In this document: piece after piece, positions 54,247-62,295 of the stretch | Layout of the letters: every line of letters begins with the position of its first letter | Position numbering within the stretch: the first letter of the stretch is position 1 | NCBI RefSeq assembly: GCF_000016425.1 | Contig: NC_009380.1 | Location: 2,422,144-2,486,143, forward strand | Direction: 5' to 3' | From: Salinispora tropica CNB-440 | Lineage (GTDB): Bacteria; Actinomycetota; Actinomycetes; Mycobacteriales; Micromonosporaceae | Length of the DNA: 64,000 nucleotides | The notes under the pieces: model-generated | Seen by the model: only the letters and a program-made list of their open reading frames with translations | What the model was told of the DNA's origin: nothing | Database searches by the model: none | Made by a program: the position numbers and the translations under genes

Positions 54247-55353
54247 CTACGGTCCGTCCTCCTGCTTGCGCTTGAGTTGCTCGGCGAAGAGGCTCCACTC
54301 CTCGCTGATGCTGTCTGCGAGCGGAGCGATCACGCTCAGCCAGTGCGGCGGGATGGAGCCGGCGACCTCGCGCCAGCGATGTGGGGCACCGGCGTGCCAC
54401 GCCATCCACCGGATGAACGCCCGGCCGCCTTCGGTGTATCGGATGGATGGATCGGTAGCCAGCTTCTTCGCCACTCCGGACCAGGTCAGCGGGGCGTCGG
54501 TGCGTCCGGGGCGCCTGACCGCACCACCCTGTGGGGCCGGCAACGCGGGAGTGGGCACCGCGGCACGGCGGGCTGGTCCCGTCGGCGGCTCGACCGGGGG
54601 AGGACGGTGCCCGGTGCGCTCCGGACTGAAGCCCCGGCGCAGCCGAGCGCTCACATCATGGACCGTGCCCAGAGATACGTCGGCCTCTCGGGCGACCTGC
54701 CGGAGCGGGGCGTTCGGGTGGGCGTTGAGGTAGGCGGCGGCGCGACGCCGGCCCTCCACGGCGGTGACCGGACGGCGTCTTCCGTCCCGGCCGATCCGCT
54801 TGCCACCGGCCTCTGCTGCCCCCGTCGACCGGGTACGTAACGATGCGATCGTCTTTGCGCTCAACCCCGTGATGGCGGCGAGGGCCCGATCGGACCAGTC
54901 CGGATACTCCGACAGCACCCGGTTGGCACCGGAGAGTCGGTCGGCTCGGGACAGCGGCAGCCCATGGGCGATGTTTGCCTGCATCGCCAGGATGAGCGCC
55001 TCGGCGTCGGTGCAGTCCAGGAAGCGTGCGGGGATGACGTGATCGCCGCGGAGCCGAGCGGCCTCGAGTCGGTGTAGCCCGTCGATGACCCGCCAGCCCT
55101 CCTCCTGGACGAGGATGGGCGGTAGCTGCTTGGTGCCGCCCGCCTCCACGAGTAACTGGACGTGGGCGCCGCTCGTGCCACCCTGCCGTAGCCGCAGACT
55201 GGGCGACAGGGCGTCCAGGGGAACGTCTCGTGCCGGCAGTCGCTCGAAGTTCTTCAGATCGAATTCGTCGTTACCCGTCGACTCGTTGCTGCCCGCCCTG
55301 GCGAACCTGAAGCCTTCCGTGGCCAGCGCAGCTTGCCCGTGGTGACGAGACAT
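54247..55353 (-). CDS. ParB-domain transcriptional regulator (StrR/NovG-like)
   Basis: 368 aa. ParB N-terminal (Spo0J/Srx-like) box LPPILVQEEGWRVIDGLHRLEAARLRG lies at residues about 75-105 and an HTH follows, including WSDRALAAITGLSAKTIASL. A second HTH-like segment is VAREADVSLGTVHDVSARL. The C-terminus is Pro/Arg-rich and then a Trp-rich helical part. This layout fits the StrR/NovG/Tei15-type activators of antibiotic clusters. Not a partition protein: no ParA or parS is nearby. Confidence 0.82.
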   Translation of the reverse strand: MSRHHGQAALATEGFRFARAGSNESTGNDEFDLKNFERLPARDVPLDALSPSLRLRQGGTSGAHVQLLVEAGGTKQLPPILVQEEGWRVIDGLHRLEAARLRGDHVIPARFLDCTDAEALILAMQANIAHGLPLSRADRLSGANRVLSEYPDWSDRALAAITGLSAKTIASLRTRSTGAAEAGGKRIGRDGRRRPVTAVEGRRRAAAYLNAHPNAPLRQVAREADVSLGTVHDVSARLRRGFSPERTGHRPPPVEPPTGPARRAAVPTPALPAPQGGAVRRPGRTDAPLTWSGVAKKLATDPSIRYTEGGRAFIRWMAWHAGAPHRWREVAGSIPPHWLSVIAPLADSISEEWSLFAEQLKRKQEDGP

Positions 55354-55404
55354 CCGGTACGCCCTCCTCGGTTGCCGTTTGGGCTGAGGGTGGCAGGGGC
55401 GTCT

Positions 55405-56916
55405 TTAGGCGTAGTCGAGACGGGGTGGACCGGCGCCGGGCGCTGGTCCACTCGGCGCTGTTCCGTTCTGGGGGGCGCCGAACCAGCGGGTGAGGGCGTG
55501 GGTGAGGTCGTGGGTGCTGCCGGGTGAGGTCCAGGCGAGGTAGCCGTCGGGGCGGATGAGGGCGGTGTTGAGACTGGGGTGGGGTTGGTGGGTCCAGGTG
55601 CCGGTGATGATGTCGATTCGGTCGGTCCAGGGGTGGGCGGTGGGGTGTTCGGTGGTGGTGGTGATGAGCAGGGGGCGGGCGGGGTGGAGTAGGTCGGCGA
55701 TGCGGGGGGTGTTGCCGTTGGGGAGGGTGAGTTGGTGGTGTGGGGGCATGCGTCGGCCGAGGAGGGGGTGGTCGCCGGGGCCGAGGTCGTAGCGGACACC
55801 CAGCCCGCTGAGCATTCCGGCGAGGTGTTCGGCCGCGTCGGGGAAGGTGACCAGCTCGGCGAGGACACCGCGGAGCGGGTCCATCTCTGTACCGGTAAGT
55901 CGCAGCTCGATGGCGGCACGCGCGTTGCGGGCCAACTGTTGCCCGATGGGATGGCGTTCGGTGTGGTAGGTGTCGAGCAGGTCGGGTGGTGCCCAGCCGT
56001 GCACCGCCGCCGCCAGTTTCCAGCCCAGGTTCACCGCGTCCTGGACGCCCACGCTCAATCCCTGCGCCATCGCCGGGGGCTGTACGTGCGTGGCGTCGCC
56101 GGCCAGGAAGACCCGGCCGCGCCGGTACTCGGTGCTGACCCGAGACGCGTCGGTGAAGCAGCTGATCCAGCGACAGTGTCCATGATGTATGGACTCGCCG
56201 GTGAGCCGCTGCCAGGAGTCGGCCAGCTCCTGGTAGCTCAACGAGCTTCGGTCTCTCGGTGGCATACCCCGCTCGTGTACGACGACCCGGGTGACCCCGT
56301 TCTCCAGGTCCATCGCCATGACCATGCTGCCGTCGGGTAGATTCTCGCCGATCCGGCGGCGCCGGGTGTCGATGCCGGTGACGTCGGCGGTGTAGAACCC
56401 CCGGGTGGGCTCCGAGCCGGTGAAGCCGATCCCGGCCAGTGCGCGGACGGTGCTGCGCCCGCCGTCACAGCCGATCAGAAACCGGGCGGTCTCCCGGCCG
56501 GAGCCGGCGGGGCCGTCGAAGGTGACGACGACGTGGTCGGGGCCCTCCTCGAAGCCGTTGACCTCGTGGCCGTGGAACACCGGCACCCCCAGTTCGGTCA
56601 CCCAGCTTTCCAGCATCCGTTCAGTCCGGTGCTGGGAGATGCCCCGGGCCCCGGCATGATCCTCCGGCAGCTGGCCGAGGTTGATCGGTACCCCCCCGAA
56701 GTGACTCTCCGCGGGCTCGGTCGGGCCCAGCCGGCCCAGCAGCCCTCGCTGGTCGAAGCACTCGGCGGTACGTCGGGTGAAGCTGGCACCCCGGGACTCC
56801 GTCGGCCGGGCCGACAGCCGTTCGTAGATCGCCACGTCGACCCCGCTGAGACGGAGTTCACCGGCGACCATGAGGCCCACCGGACCGGCCCCGACGACGA
56901 TCACGTCCCGGGTCAT
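55405..56916 (-). CDS. FAD-dependent aromatic polyketide hydroxylase A
   Basis: 503 aa. FAD motif VGAGPVGLMVAGELRLSG, DG motif LIGCDGGRSTVRALAG, GD motif LAGDATHVQPPAMAQGLSVG; thioredoxin-like C-terminal domain. It resembles PgaE/RdmE/JadH-type angucycline oxygenases. Residues about 370-486 are encoded by a tract identical to that in the neighbouring hydroxylase B. A 17-residue extension beyond that tract ends PRLDYA. The ATG overlaps the upstream stop (ATGA), so it is coupled to hydroxylase B. Confidence 0.88.
   Translation of the reverse strand: MTRDVIVVGAGPVGLMVAGELRLSGVDVAIYERLSARPTESRGASFTRRTAECFDQRGLLGRLGPTEPAESHFGGVPINLGQLPEDHAGARGISQHRTERMLESWVTELGVPVFHGHEVNGFEEGPDHVVVTFDGPAGSGRETARFLIGCDGGRSTVRALAGIGFTGSEPTRGFYTADVTGIDTRRRRIGENLPDGSMVMAMDLENGVTRVVVHERGMPPRDRSSLSYQELADSWQRLTGESIHHGHCRWISCFTDASRVSTEYRRGRVFLAGDATHVQPPAMAQGLSVGVQDAVNLGWKLAAAVHGWAPPDLLDTYHTERHPIGQQLARNARAAIELRLTGTEMDPLRGVLAELVTFPDAAEHLAGMLSGLGVRYDLGPGDHPLLGRRMPPHHQLTLPNGNTPRIADLLHPARPLLITTTTEHPTAHPWTDRIDIITGTWTHQPHPSLNTALIRPDGYLAWTSPGSTHDLTHALTRWFGAPQNGTAPSGPAPGAGPPRLDYA
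55458..55809. repeat. Exact 352-bp direct repeat, copy 1
   Basis: Identical over 352 bp to 56921-57272 by reading both stretches base by base. It encodes the C-terminal domain of hydroxylase A. Codon choice inside differs: almost every codon ends in C, and on the plus strand the tract is very G-rich and C-poor. Confidence 0.95.
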
Positions 56917-58385
56917 CGGACTGTTCCGTTCTGGGGGGCGCCGAACCAGCGGGTGAGGGCGTGGGTGAGGTCGTGGGTGCTGCCGGGTGAGGTCCAGGCG
57001 AGGTAGCCGTCGGGGCGGATGAGGGCGGTGTTGAGACTGGGGTGGGGTTGGTGGGTCCAGGTGCCGGTGATGATGTCGATTCGGTCGGTCCAGGGGTGGG
57101 CGGTGGGGTGTTCGGTGGTGGTGGTGATGAGCAGGGGGCGGGCGGGGTGGAGTAGGTCGGCGATGCGGGGGGTGTTGCCGTTGGGGAGGGTGAGTTGGTG
57201 GTGTGGGGGCATGCGTCGGCCGAGGAGGGGGTGGTCGCCGGGGCCGAGGTCGTAGCGGACACCCAGCCCGCTACCCCGCCCGGCGAGATGCTCGGCCACG
57301 TCGGGGAAGGTGACCAGCTCCGACAGCATGCTGCGGATTGGTTCCACTGCGGCGTCCCCGAGGTACAGCGACGAGGCGGCCTGTGCGTCGGCGATCAGTT
57401 GCCGTCCGATCGGGTGGCGTTCGGTGTGGTAGGTGTCGAGCAGGTCGGGCGGCGCCCCGCCGTGCACCGCCGCCGCCAGCTTCCAGCCCAGGTTCACCGC
57501 GTCCTGCAAGCCGGCACTGAGTCCCCATGCCGCCAGTGGCGGCATCTCGTGCGCGGCGTCGCCGGCCAGGAAGACCCGGCCGCGCCGGTACTCCTCGGCC
57601 ACCGCGGCCGCGTTGCCGCAGGCCCACAACCACGGTGCCGACCCGTGGTGCAGGGACTCGCCGGTGAGCCGTTGCCACGCGTCGGCGACCTCGGCGAATG
57701 TCAGCGCGTCCGGATCGGGGTTCGGCGGTAGTCCTCGGTCGTGGATCACGATGCGGTAGCGACCGTGCCCCAGTGGCGTGCACACCACCATGCTGCCGCT
57801 GGGCAGCCGTTCGCCGATCGGACGGGGGCGCAGTTCGACTCCGGTGACCTCTGCGGTGTACATGCCCCGAGTGGCCGCTGGTCCGGAGGCCTTGATCCCG
57901 GCCAGCGCCCGGACGGTGCTCCGCGCGCCATCGCAGCCGACCAGGTAGTGGGCTATCACCTCAGCGCTTCCGTCTGGCCCGCCGAAGGTGGCGACGATGC
58001 TGTTGCCCGCCTCCCGCAGACCGGTGAGTTCGTGCCGTCGGAGAACCGGAACGCCGTGTTCGGCCAGCCAGTCCGTCAGCATCTGCTCAGTGCGGGCCTG
58101 CGGCAGGCCCAGGATGCCACTGTGGTCGTCGTCGAGTTGGCTGAGGTCGATGCGTACGCCACCGAAGTGCCCCATCGGCCCCCAGCGAAAGCCTTCCAAC
58201 CGTGCGAGCAGGCCGCGCTGGTCCAGCGATTCCGCGGCACGCCGGTTGAAGCCGAGAGCGCGGGACTCGCCGGTGGCTGCGGCGAGGCGGTCGTAGACCC
58301 GTACCCGCGCACCGCCCAGGTGTAGTTCGACGGCGAGCATCAGGCCGACCGGCCCCGCACCCACCACGATCACATCGGTTTCCAT
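56913..58385 (-). CDS. FAD-dependent aromatic polyketide hydroxylase B
   Basis: 490 aa paralogue of hydroxylase A. FAD motif VGAGPVGLMLAVELHLGG and DG motif LVGCDGARSTVRALAG are intact. The GD motif is LAGDAAHEMPPLAAWGLSAG, with Leu-Ala-Ala-Trp where relatives have Gly-Gly-Gln, an atypical flavin loop. Residues about 372-488 are the identical C-terminal tract. ATG 58385 has GGAAGGG upstream; the longer ATG 58403 would place that inside the gene. Transcribed before hydroxylase A. Confidence 0.85.
   Translation of the reverse strand: METDVIVVGAGPVGLMLAVELHLGGARVRVYDRLAAATGESRALGFNRRAAESLDQRGLLARLEGFRWGPMGHFGGVRIDLSQLDDDHSGILGLPQARTEQMLTDWLAEHGVPVLRRHELTGLREAGNSIVATFGGPDGSAEVIAHYLVGCDGARSTVRALAGIKASGPAATRGMYTAEVTGVELRPRPIGERLPSGSMVVCTPLGHGRYRIVIHDRGLPPNPDPDALTFAEVADAWQRLTGESLHHGSAPWLWACGNAAAVAEEYRRGRVFLAGDAAHEMPPLAAWGLSAGLQDAVNLGWKLAAAVHGGAPPDLLDTYHTERHPIGRQLIADAQAASSLYLGDAAVEPIRSMLSELVTFPDVAEHLAGRGSGLGVRYDLGPGDHPLLGRRMPPHHQLTLPNGNTPRIADLLHPARPLLITTTTEHPTAHPWTDRIDIITGTWTHQPHPSLNTALIRPDGYLAWTSPGSTHDLTHALTRWFGAPQNGTVR
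56921..57272. repeat. Exact 352-bp direct repeat, copy 2
   Basis: Second copy of the 352-bp tract, 1463 bp from the first, encoding the C-terminal domain of hydroxylase B. Recombination between the two copies would remove hydroxylase A's body and leave one intact fused gene. Confidence 0.95.
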
Positions 58386-58600
58386 TTCCGGACCCTTCCG
58401 CATCGTGGCCGGATAATCGCTACGCCAAAGTATCCGCCGGCGCTTCTCGGTTCAATGGCGATTGATGTGTGGGGGTAATTGTTCGACTGCGGATTCCGGC
58501 GCGGTTGAACCTGATCTATTGCTCAGCAATTTCAGAGATGCCGAATTCCGGTCCGCCGTTCAGCATGGACGCGACAGTGCGACAGAAAGGAATTGCGGAC

Positions 58601-59329
58601 GTGCCGGTCGAGAAGATCGCGTTGATCACTGGCGCGAACAAGGGAATCGGATACGAGATCGCGCGTCAGTTGGGGGAGCGAGGGCACACCGTCCTCGTCG
58701 GGGCCCGGGACGAGACCCGGGGCAGACAGGCGGTGGACTCCCTGGTGGCCCAGGGCATTGTGGCCGTCCCGCTGCGCCTGGACGTGACGGATCCTGCCTC
58801 GATCTCGGCGGCTGCGGCGGAGATTGAGCAGCGCTACGGCCGTCTGGACGTCCTGGTCAACAACGCCGGTATCGCCGGTGCTGCCAACGGTGCGCCGAGC
58901 ACGGTGCGCGCCGATGATCTTCGTCAGGTGTACGAGACGAACGTCCTCGGGGTGGTGTCGGTAACCAACGCCGTGCTTCCGCTGCTGCGTCGGGCGGTGG
59001 CCGCGCGGGTGGTCAACGTCTCCAGCCACCTGGGCTCCCTAACATTGAACTCGCAGTGGGACTCGGCGCTGGCCGGCGTCAACCTGATGGCGTACCAGTC
59101 CTCCAAGACCGCTCTGAACGCGATCACCGTCGGGTACGCCAAGGAACTGCGGGGCACGCCGATCAAAGTGAACGCGGCGAGCCCCGGAATGGTGGCCACG
59201 GACCTCAACGGCCACCGGGGAAACCGGACTCCGGCAGAAGGAGCAGCGATCGCGGTTCGGCTGGCGCTGCTGGACGAGGCGGGGCCTTCCGGCTGCTGCC
59301 TCTCCGCGGACGGCGTCGTGCCCTGGTGA
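58601..59329 (+). CDS. Short-chain dehydrogenase/reductase
   Basis: 242 aa. Rossmann motif ALITGANKGIGYEIARQLG, LVNNAGIAG, catalytic Ser in VVNVSSHLGS, and YQSSK (Tyr and Lys). The ATG at 58565 gives twelve extra residues; GTG 58601 has AAAGGA nine bases upstream and starts the family domain. Most similar to carbonyl-reductase-like SDRs. The NmrA-family gene follows on the same strand after 54 bases, probably one operon. Confidence 0.88.
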   Translation: MPVEKIALITGANKGIGYEIARQLGERGHTVLVGARDETRGRQAVDSLVAQGIVAVPLRLDVTDPASISAAAAEIEQRYGRLDVLVNNAGIAGAANGAPSTVRADDLRQVYETNVLGVVSVTNAVLPLLRRAVAARVVNVSSHLGSLTLNSQWDSALAGVNLMAYQSSKTALNAITVGYAKELRGTPIKVNAASPGMVATDLNGHRGNRTPAEGAAIAVRLALLDEAGPSGCCLSADGVVPW

Positions 59330-59383
59330 ACCGACATTTCCCGCGGACACTGGTGGGTGTGCGCGCTGTGTGAAGGAGTGAAC

Positions 59384-60256
59384 GTGCCGACAGATGGGGC
59401 GATTCTGGTGCTGGGCGGTACCGGTCGGCAGGGTGGGGCGACGGCCCGCGAACTGCTGCGCCGAGGGCGGACGGTGCACGCCCTGGTCCGGGATCCGGGC
59501 AAGCCCGAGGCCCAGGCACTGGCGGCCGCGGGTGCCGTGCTGGTCCACGGTGATCTCGACGACGAGGCGTCGTTGGCAGCGGCGATGACCGGTGTGCACG
59601 GAGTGTTCAGCGTCCAGACGTTCCGGACCCCCGGCGGTGTGGCAACCGAGCAACGGCAGGGGAAGGCGGTGGCCGACGCCGCGGCCCGTACCGGCGTGGG
59701 TCACGTGGTCTACAGCTCCGTCGGGGGTGCGGAGCGGGCCAACGGCGTTGACCACTTCGCGAGCAAGTGGCAGATCGAGCAGCACATCCAGCAGCTTGGT
59801 GTCCCGGCGACGATATTGCGGCCCACCATGTTTCACGAGGTCTTCCACGACACCGGTCCGCGCCTGGCCGACGGGCAGCTGGTCCTCGGTCTCTGGCTGC
59901 GGCCCGAGGTGCCGTTGCAGCTGATCGCGACGAGCGACATCGGCGCCTTCGCCGCGGACGCCTTCGAGGACCCGGACACCTGGCTGGGGCGGCAGGTGGA
60001 GATCGCCGGTGACGAACTCACCGGACCCGAGATGGCGGCGGCGTTCGGGCGGGTCAGTGGCCTGCCTACCCGCTACGAGCAGTTGCCCATCGGTCAGCTC
60101 CGCGTCGTCCGTCCGGACCTGGCGGCCATGTTCGACTTTTTCAACGACGGGGGATACCGCGCCGACCTGCCGGCACTACGCCGGACCCGGCCGAACCTGG
60201 TGAGCTTGGAGGCGTTCCTACGGTCCACCTGGACGGCGCCGGAGCCGGGTTCGTGA
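59384..60256 (+). CDS. NmrA-family NAD(P)-binding protein (possible ActVA-ORF4-type dimerisation enzyme)
   Basis: 290 aa. Rossmann motif LVLGGTGRQGGATARELLRRG, the NmrA middle VVYSSVGGAERANGVDHFASKW, with a Lys in place of the SDR Tyr-Xaa3-Lys pair. In actinorhodin biosynthesis an NmrA-family protein (ActVA-ORF4) has been implicated in coupling two monomers; family membership here suggests but does not prove the same role. GTG start has AAGGAG five bases upstream; the track frame started earlier. Confidence 0.8.
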   Translation: MPTDGAILVLGGTGRQGGATARELLRRGRTVHALVRDPGKPEAQALAAAGAVLVHGDLDDEASLAAAMTGVHGVFSVQTFRTPGGVATEQRQGKAVADAAARTGVGHVVYSSVGGAERANGVDHFASKWQIEQHIQQLGVPATILRPTMFHEVFHDTGPRLADGQLVLGLWLRPEVPLQLIATSDIGAFAADAFEDPDTWLGRQVEIAGDELTGPEMAAAFGRVSGLPTRYEQLPIGQLRVVRPDLAAMFDFFNDGGYRADLPALRRTRPNLVSLEAFLRSTWTAPEPGS

Positions 60257-60329
60257 CCGGACGGTGGGGCCGGTGCTCCGGTCGGGCCGCCGGCACCCGT
60301 CCCGGTGCCGGTGCCCGCCGTGGTCGCGG

Positions 60330-60947
60330 TCAACCGACGATCGGACCCTGGGTACGACTGCGCTTGAGTTCGAAGAACCCTCCGGTCGCGGCCAGCGCCA
60401 GCACGCCGTCCCAGAGCCGGAGCGCGGCGGCGCCCCGTGGGGCCGGCGACACCACCGGACCGAAGAACGCCACGTCCCGCACCGCGATGACCGGCGTGCC
60501 CACATCGGTGCCGACCCGGCCGACGCCGTCGTCATGGGAGGCCCGTAGGGCGGCGTCGAACTCGTCGGATCCGGCTGCGGACGCCAGCCCGGGATCCAGG
60601 TTCGCGGCGACCAGCGCCGCCTCGTAGGTGGAGCGCTGCCGGGGGGCGTTCTTGAGGTGGAACTCCGTGCCCAGCTCGGTGTACAGCCGGCCCAACGCGG
60701 GCGCTCCGTACTTCTGCTCGGCAGCAACGCAGACCCGCACCGCCTCCAGCGCGCCCTGCAAACCCCTCCGGTAGCGCTCCGGCAGGTCGTCGCGTCCCTC
60801 GTTGAGCAGCGTCAGGCTCATCACGTGCCACCGGGGCATGATCGGCCGGTGCTGGGTGACCTCGAGGAGCCACCGGGAGGTTATCCATGCCCAGGGACAG
60901 GTCGGGTCGAACCAGAAATCGACTGGAGTGCGGACATCATCGGTCAT
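60330..60947 (-). CDS. Mycothiol-dependent nitroreductase-like DsbA-family protein (CPWA)
   Basis: 205 aa. Strongly patterned on Rv2466c-type proteins: FWFDPTCPWAWITSRWLLEV, VMSLTLLNEGRDDLPERYR, DVGTPVIAVRDVAFFGPV and an ending FFELKRSRTQGP. Rv2466c has a CPWC redox pair, whereas here it is C17-P-W-A20, so a single Cys remains. Mycothiol-dependent chemistry on a quinone is possible. AGGAGG precedes the ATG. Same strand and 14 bp from the cyclase gene. Confidence 0.85.
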   Translation of the reverse strand: MTDDVRTPVDFWFDPTCPWAWITSRWLLEVTQHRPIMPRWHVMSLTLLNEGRDDLPERYRRGLQGALEAVRVCVAAEQKYGAPALGRLYTELGTEFHLKNAPRQRSTYEAALVAANLDPGLASAAGSDEFDAALRASHDDGVGRVGTDVGTPVIAVRDVAFFGPVVSPAPRGAAALRLWDGVLALAATGGFFELKRSRTQGPIVG

Positions 60948-60961
60948 CACCGGGCCTCCTT

Positions 60962-61291
60962 TCAGCTCCGGTCAGCCCAGTGGTAGAACCGGGTGGCCAG
61001 GGCGTCCGTGGGGGAACGCCAGGTCGCTGGGTCGTAGGGCCGGATGAACGGCTTCAGATCCGCACTGATCCGGATGAACCGGGGGTCGGTGCGGGCCTGG
61101 GCGATCCGATCGCCGCCGTACTCGCCGTCGAAGTCCTGCAGGTGGAAGTAGAGCCCTTGGTAGTGGAACAGTTCGCGGCGTCGGGTGCCCATGCGGTGCG
61201 GCATCTCGGTGTCGTCAAAGGCGCCGAAGAGCTCGGCAACCTCCGTCGACCACTGTGGCTGCATCCGACCGACGATCAGAGTGCTGTACAT
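60962..61291 (-). CDS. TcmI-family aromatic polyketide cyclase
   Basis: 109 aa, the size of TcmI-type cyclases. The core MPHRMGTRRRELFHYQGLYF, LQDFDGEYG and the final ATRFYHWA are typical. These small ferredoxin-fold cyclases close a late ring in aromatic polyketides. I start at ATG 61291, where the family starts; the longer frame adds 37 Arg/Ser-rich residues. It lies directly between the ketoreductase and DsbA-family genes. Confidence 0.88.
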   Translation of the reverse strand: MYSTLIVGRMQPQWSTEVAELFGAFDDTEMPHRMGTRRRELFHYQGLYFHLQDFDGEYGGDRIAQARTDPRFIRISADLKPFIRPYDPATWRSPTDALATRFYHWADRS

Positions 61292-61319
61292 TGTCGCGTC
61301 ACCGCCCTCAGCTGGGAGA

Positions 61320-62105
61320 TCAGTAGTTTCCGAGACCGCCACAGACGTTGATCGCCTGCGCGGTGATCGGCGCGGCAAGATCGCTGACCAGGTATCCGAC
61401 AAGTCCGGCTACCTCCTCGGGGGTGGAGTAGCGGCCCAGCGGTATCTTCGCCTGGAATCGCTCCAGGATCGCCGCTTCGGTCGTCTCGAAGTGGGCGGCG
61501 TACCCTTGCCGTACCCGTTGCGCCATCGGCGTCTCGACGTAGCCGGGGCAGACCGCGTTGACGGTGACCCCGGTCTTCGCTAGCTCCAGCCCCAGCGCCT
61601 TGGTGAAGCCGACCACTCCGTGCTTGGACGCGGAGTAGGGCGCGGCGAGCACCACCCCCTGCTTGCCCCCGGTCGACGCGATGCTGATGATTCGTCCCCA
61701 ACCGCGCTCCAGCAGCCGTCCCGACCGGAGTACCTCGCGGGTGACCCGGAAGACGCTGTTCAGGTTGGTCTCGATGACGTCGTACCAGAGCTCGTCGGCG
61801 ATGGTGGCGGTCACCCCGCCGCCGCTGCGCCCGGCGTTGTTCACCAGGACATCAACGTGTCCGTACCGCTGGACGACGACGCCCACGAGACGCTCGACAT
61901 CGGCCTGGAGCCGGACATCCGCGACGACACCGTCGGCCGGGTAGCCGTCGGCCCGTAGCTTGCCGACCGTCTCCTCGACGGCCTCCGGAGTTCGCGCGCA
62001 GAGAAAGACCCTGAGGCCGCGGCGGGCGAGCGTCTCCGCGACCGCCAAGCCGATTCCACTGGTTCCACCGGTGACCAGCGCTACTCGCTGTTCGTTCTCT
62101 GCCAT
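61320..62105 (-). CDS. C-9 polyketide ketoreductase (ActIII-like)
   Basis: 261 aa SDR. It lines up with ActIII residue for residue: N114, S144, Y157 and K161 fall at the ActIII positions, with VTGGTSGIGLAVAETLA and the C-terminal AQAINVCGGLGNY. It reduces the C-9 carbonyl of the nascent poly-beta-ketone. One difference is R-S-G-G at 93-96 where ActIII has R-P-G-G, a position tied to stereochemistry. ATG 62105. It begins a leftward operon with cyclase and DsbA-like genes. Confidence 0.92.
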   Translation of the reverse strand: MAENEQRVALVTGGTSGIGLAVAETLARRGLRVFLCARTPEAVEETVGKLRADGYPADGVVADVRLQADVERLVGVVVQRYGHVDVLVNNAGRSGGGVTATIADELWYDVIETNLNSVFRVTREVLRSGRLLERGWGRIISIASTGGKQGVVLAAPYSASKHGVVGFTKALGLELAKTGVTVNAVCPGYVETPMAQRVRQGYAAHFETTEAAILERFQAKIPLGRYSTPEEVAGLVGYLVSDLAAPITAQAINVCGGLGNY

Positions 62106-62295
62106 GGGCCCGCCTTTCCCGAATGTTGTGTCGCGGCAGTGTGTCAACGATTTGCGAAATATCGCTCGAGCCTCGGTGGAAAGCGCTGTTCCAACCGCGT
62201 CGACTCGTCAGTTGAACGACCCGGTCGGGCTTGCGACCAGAAAACGAGCCGGCCTATCGTCTGGCATCTCACTATTGCCTCGGAGGAAAAGGACT

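Noticed and set aside
54247..55353. Plasmid or phage partition gene
   Set aside because: ParB-domain protein has no ParA neighbour or parS cluster and the context is a biosynthetic cluster.
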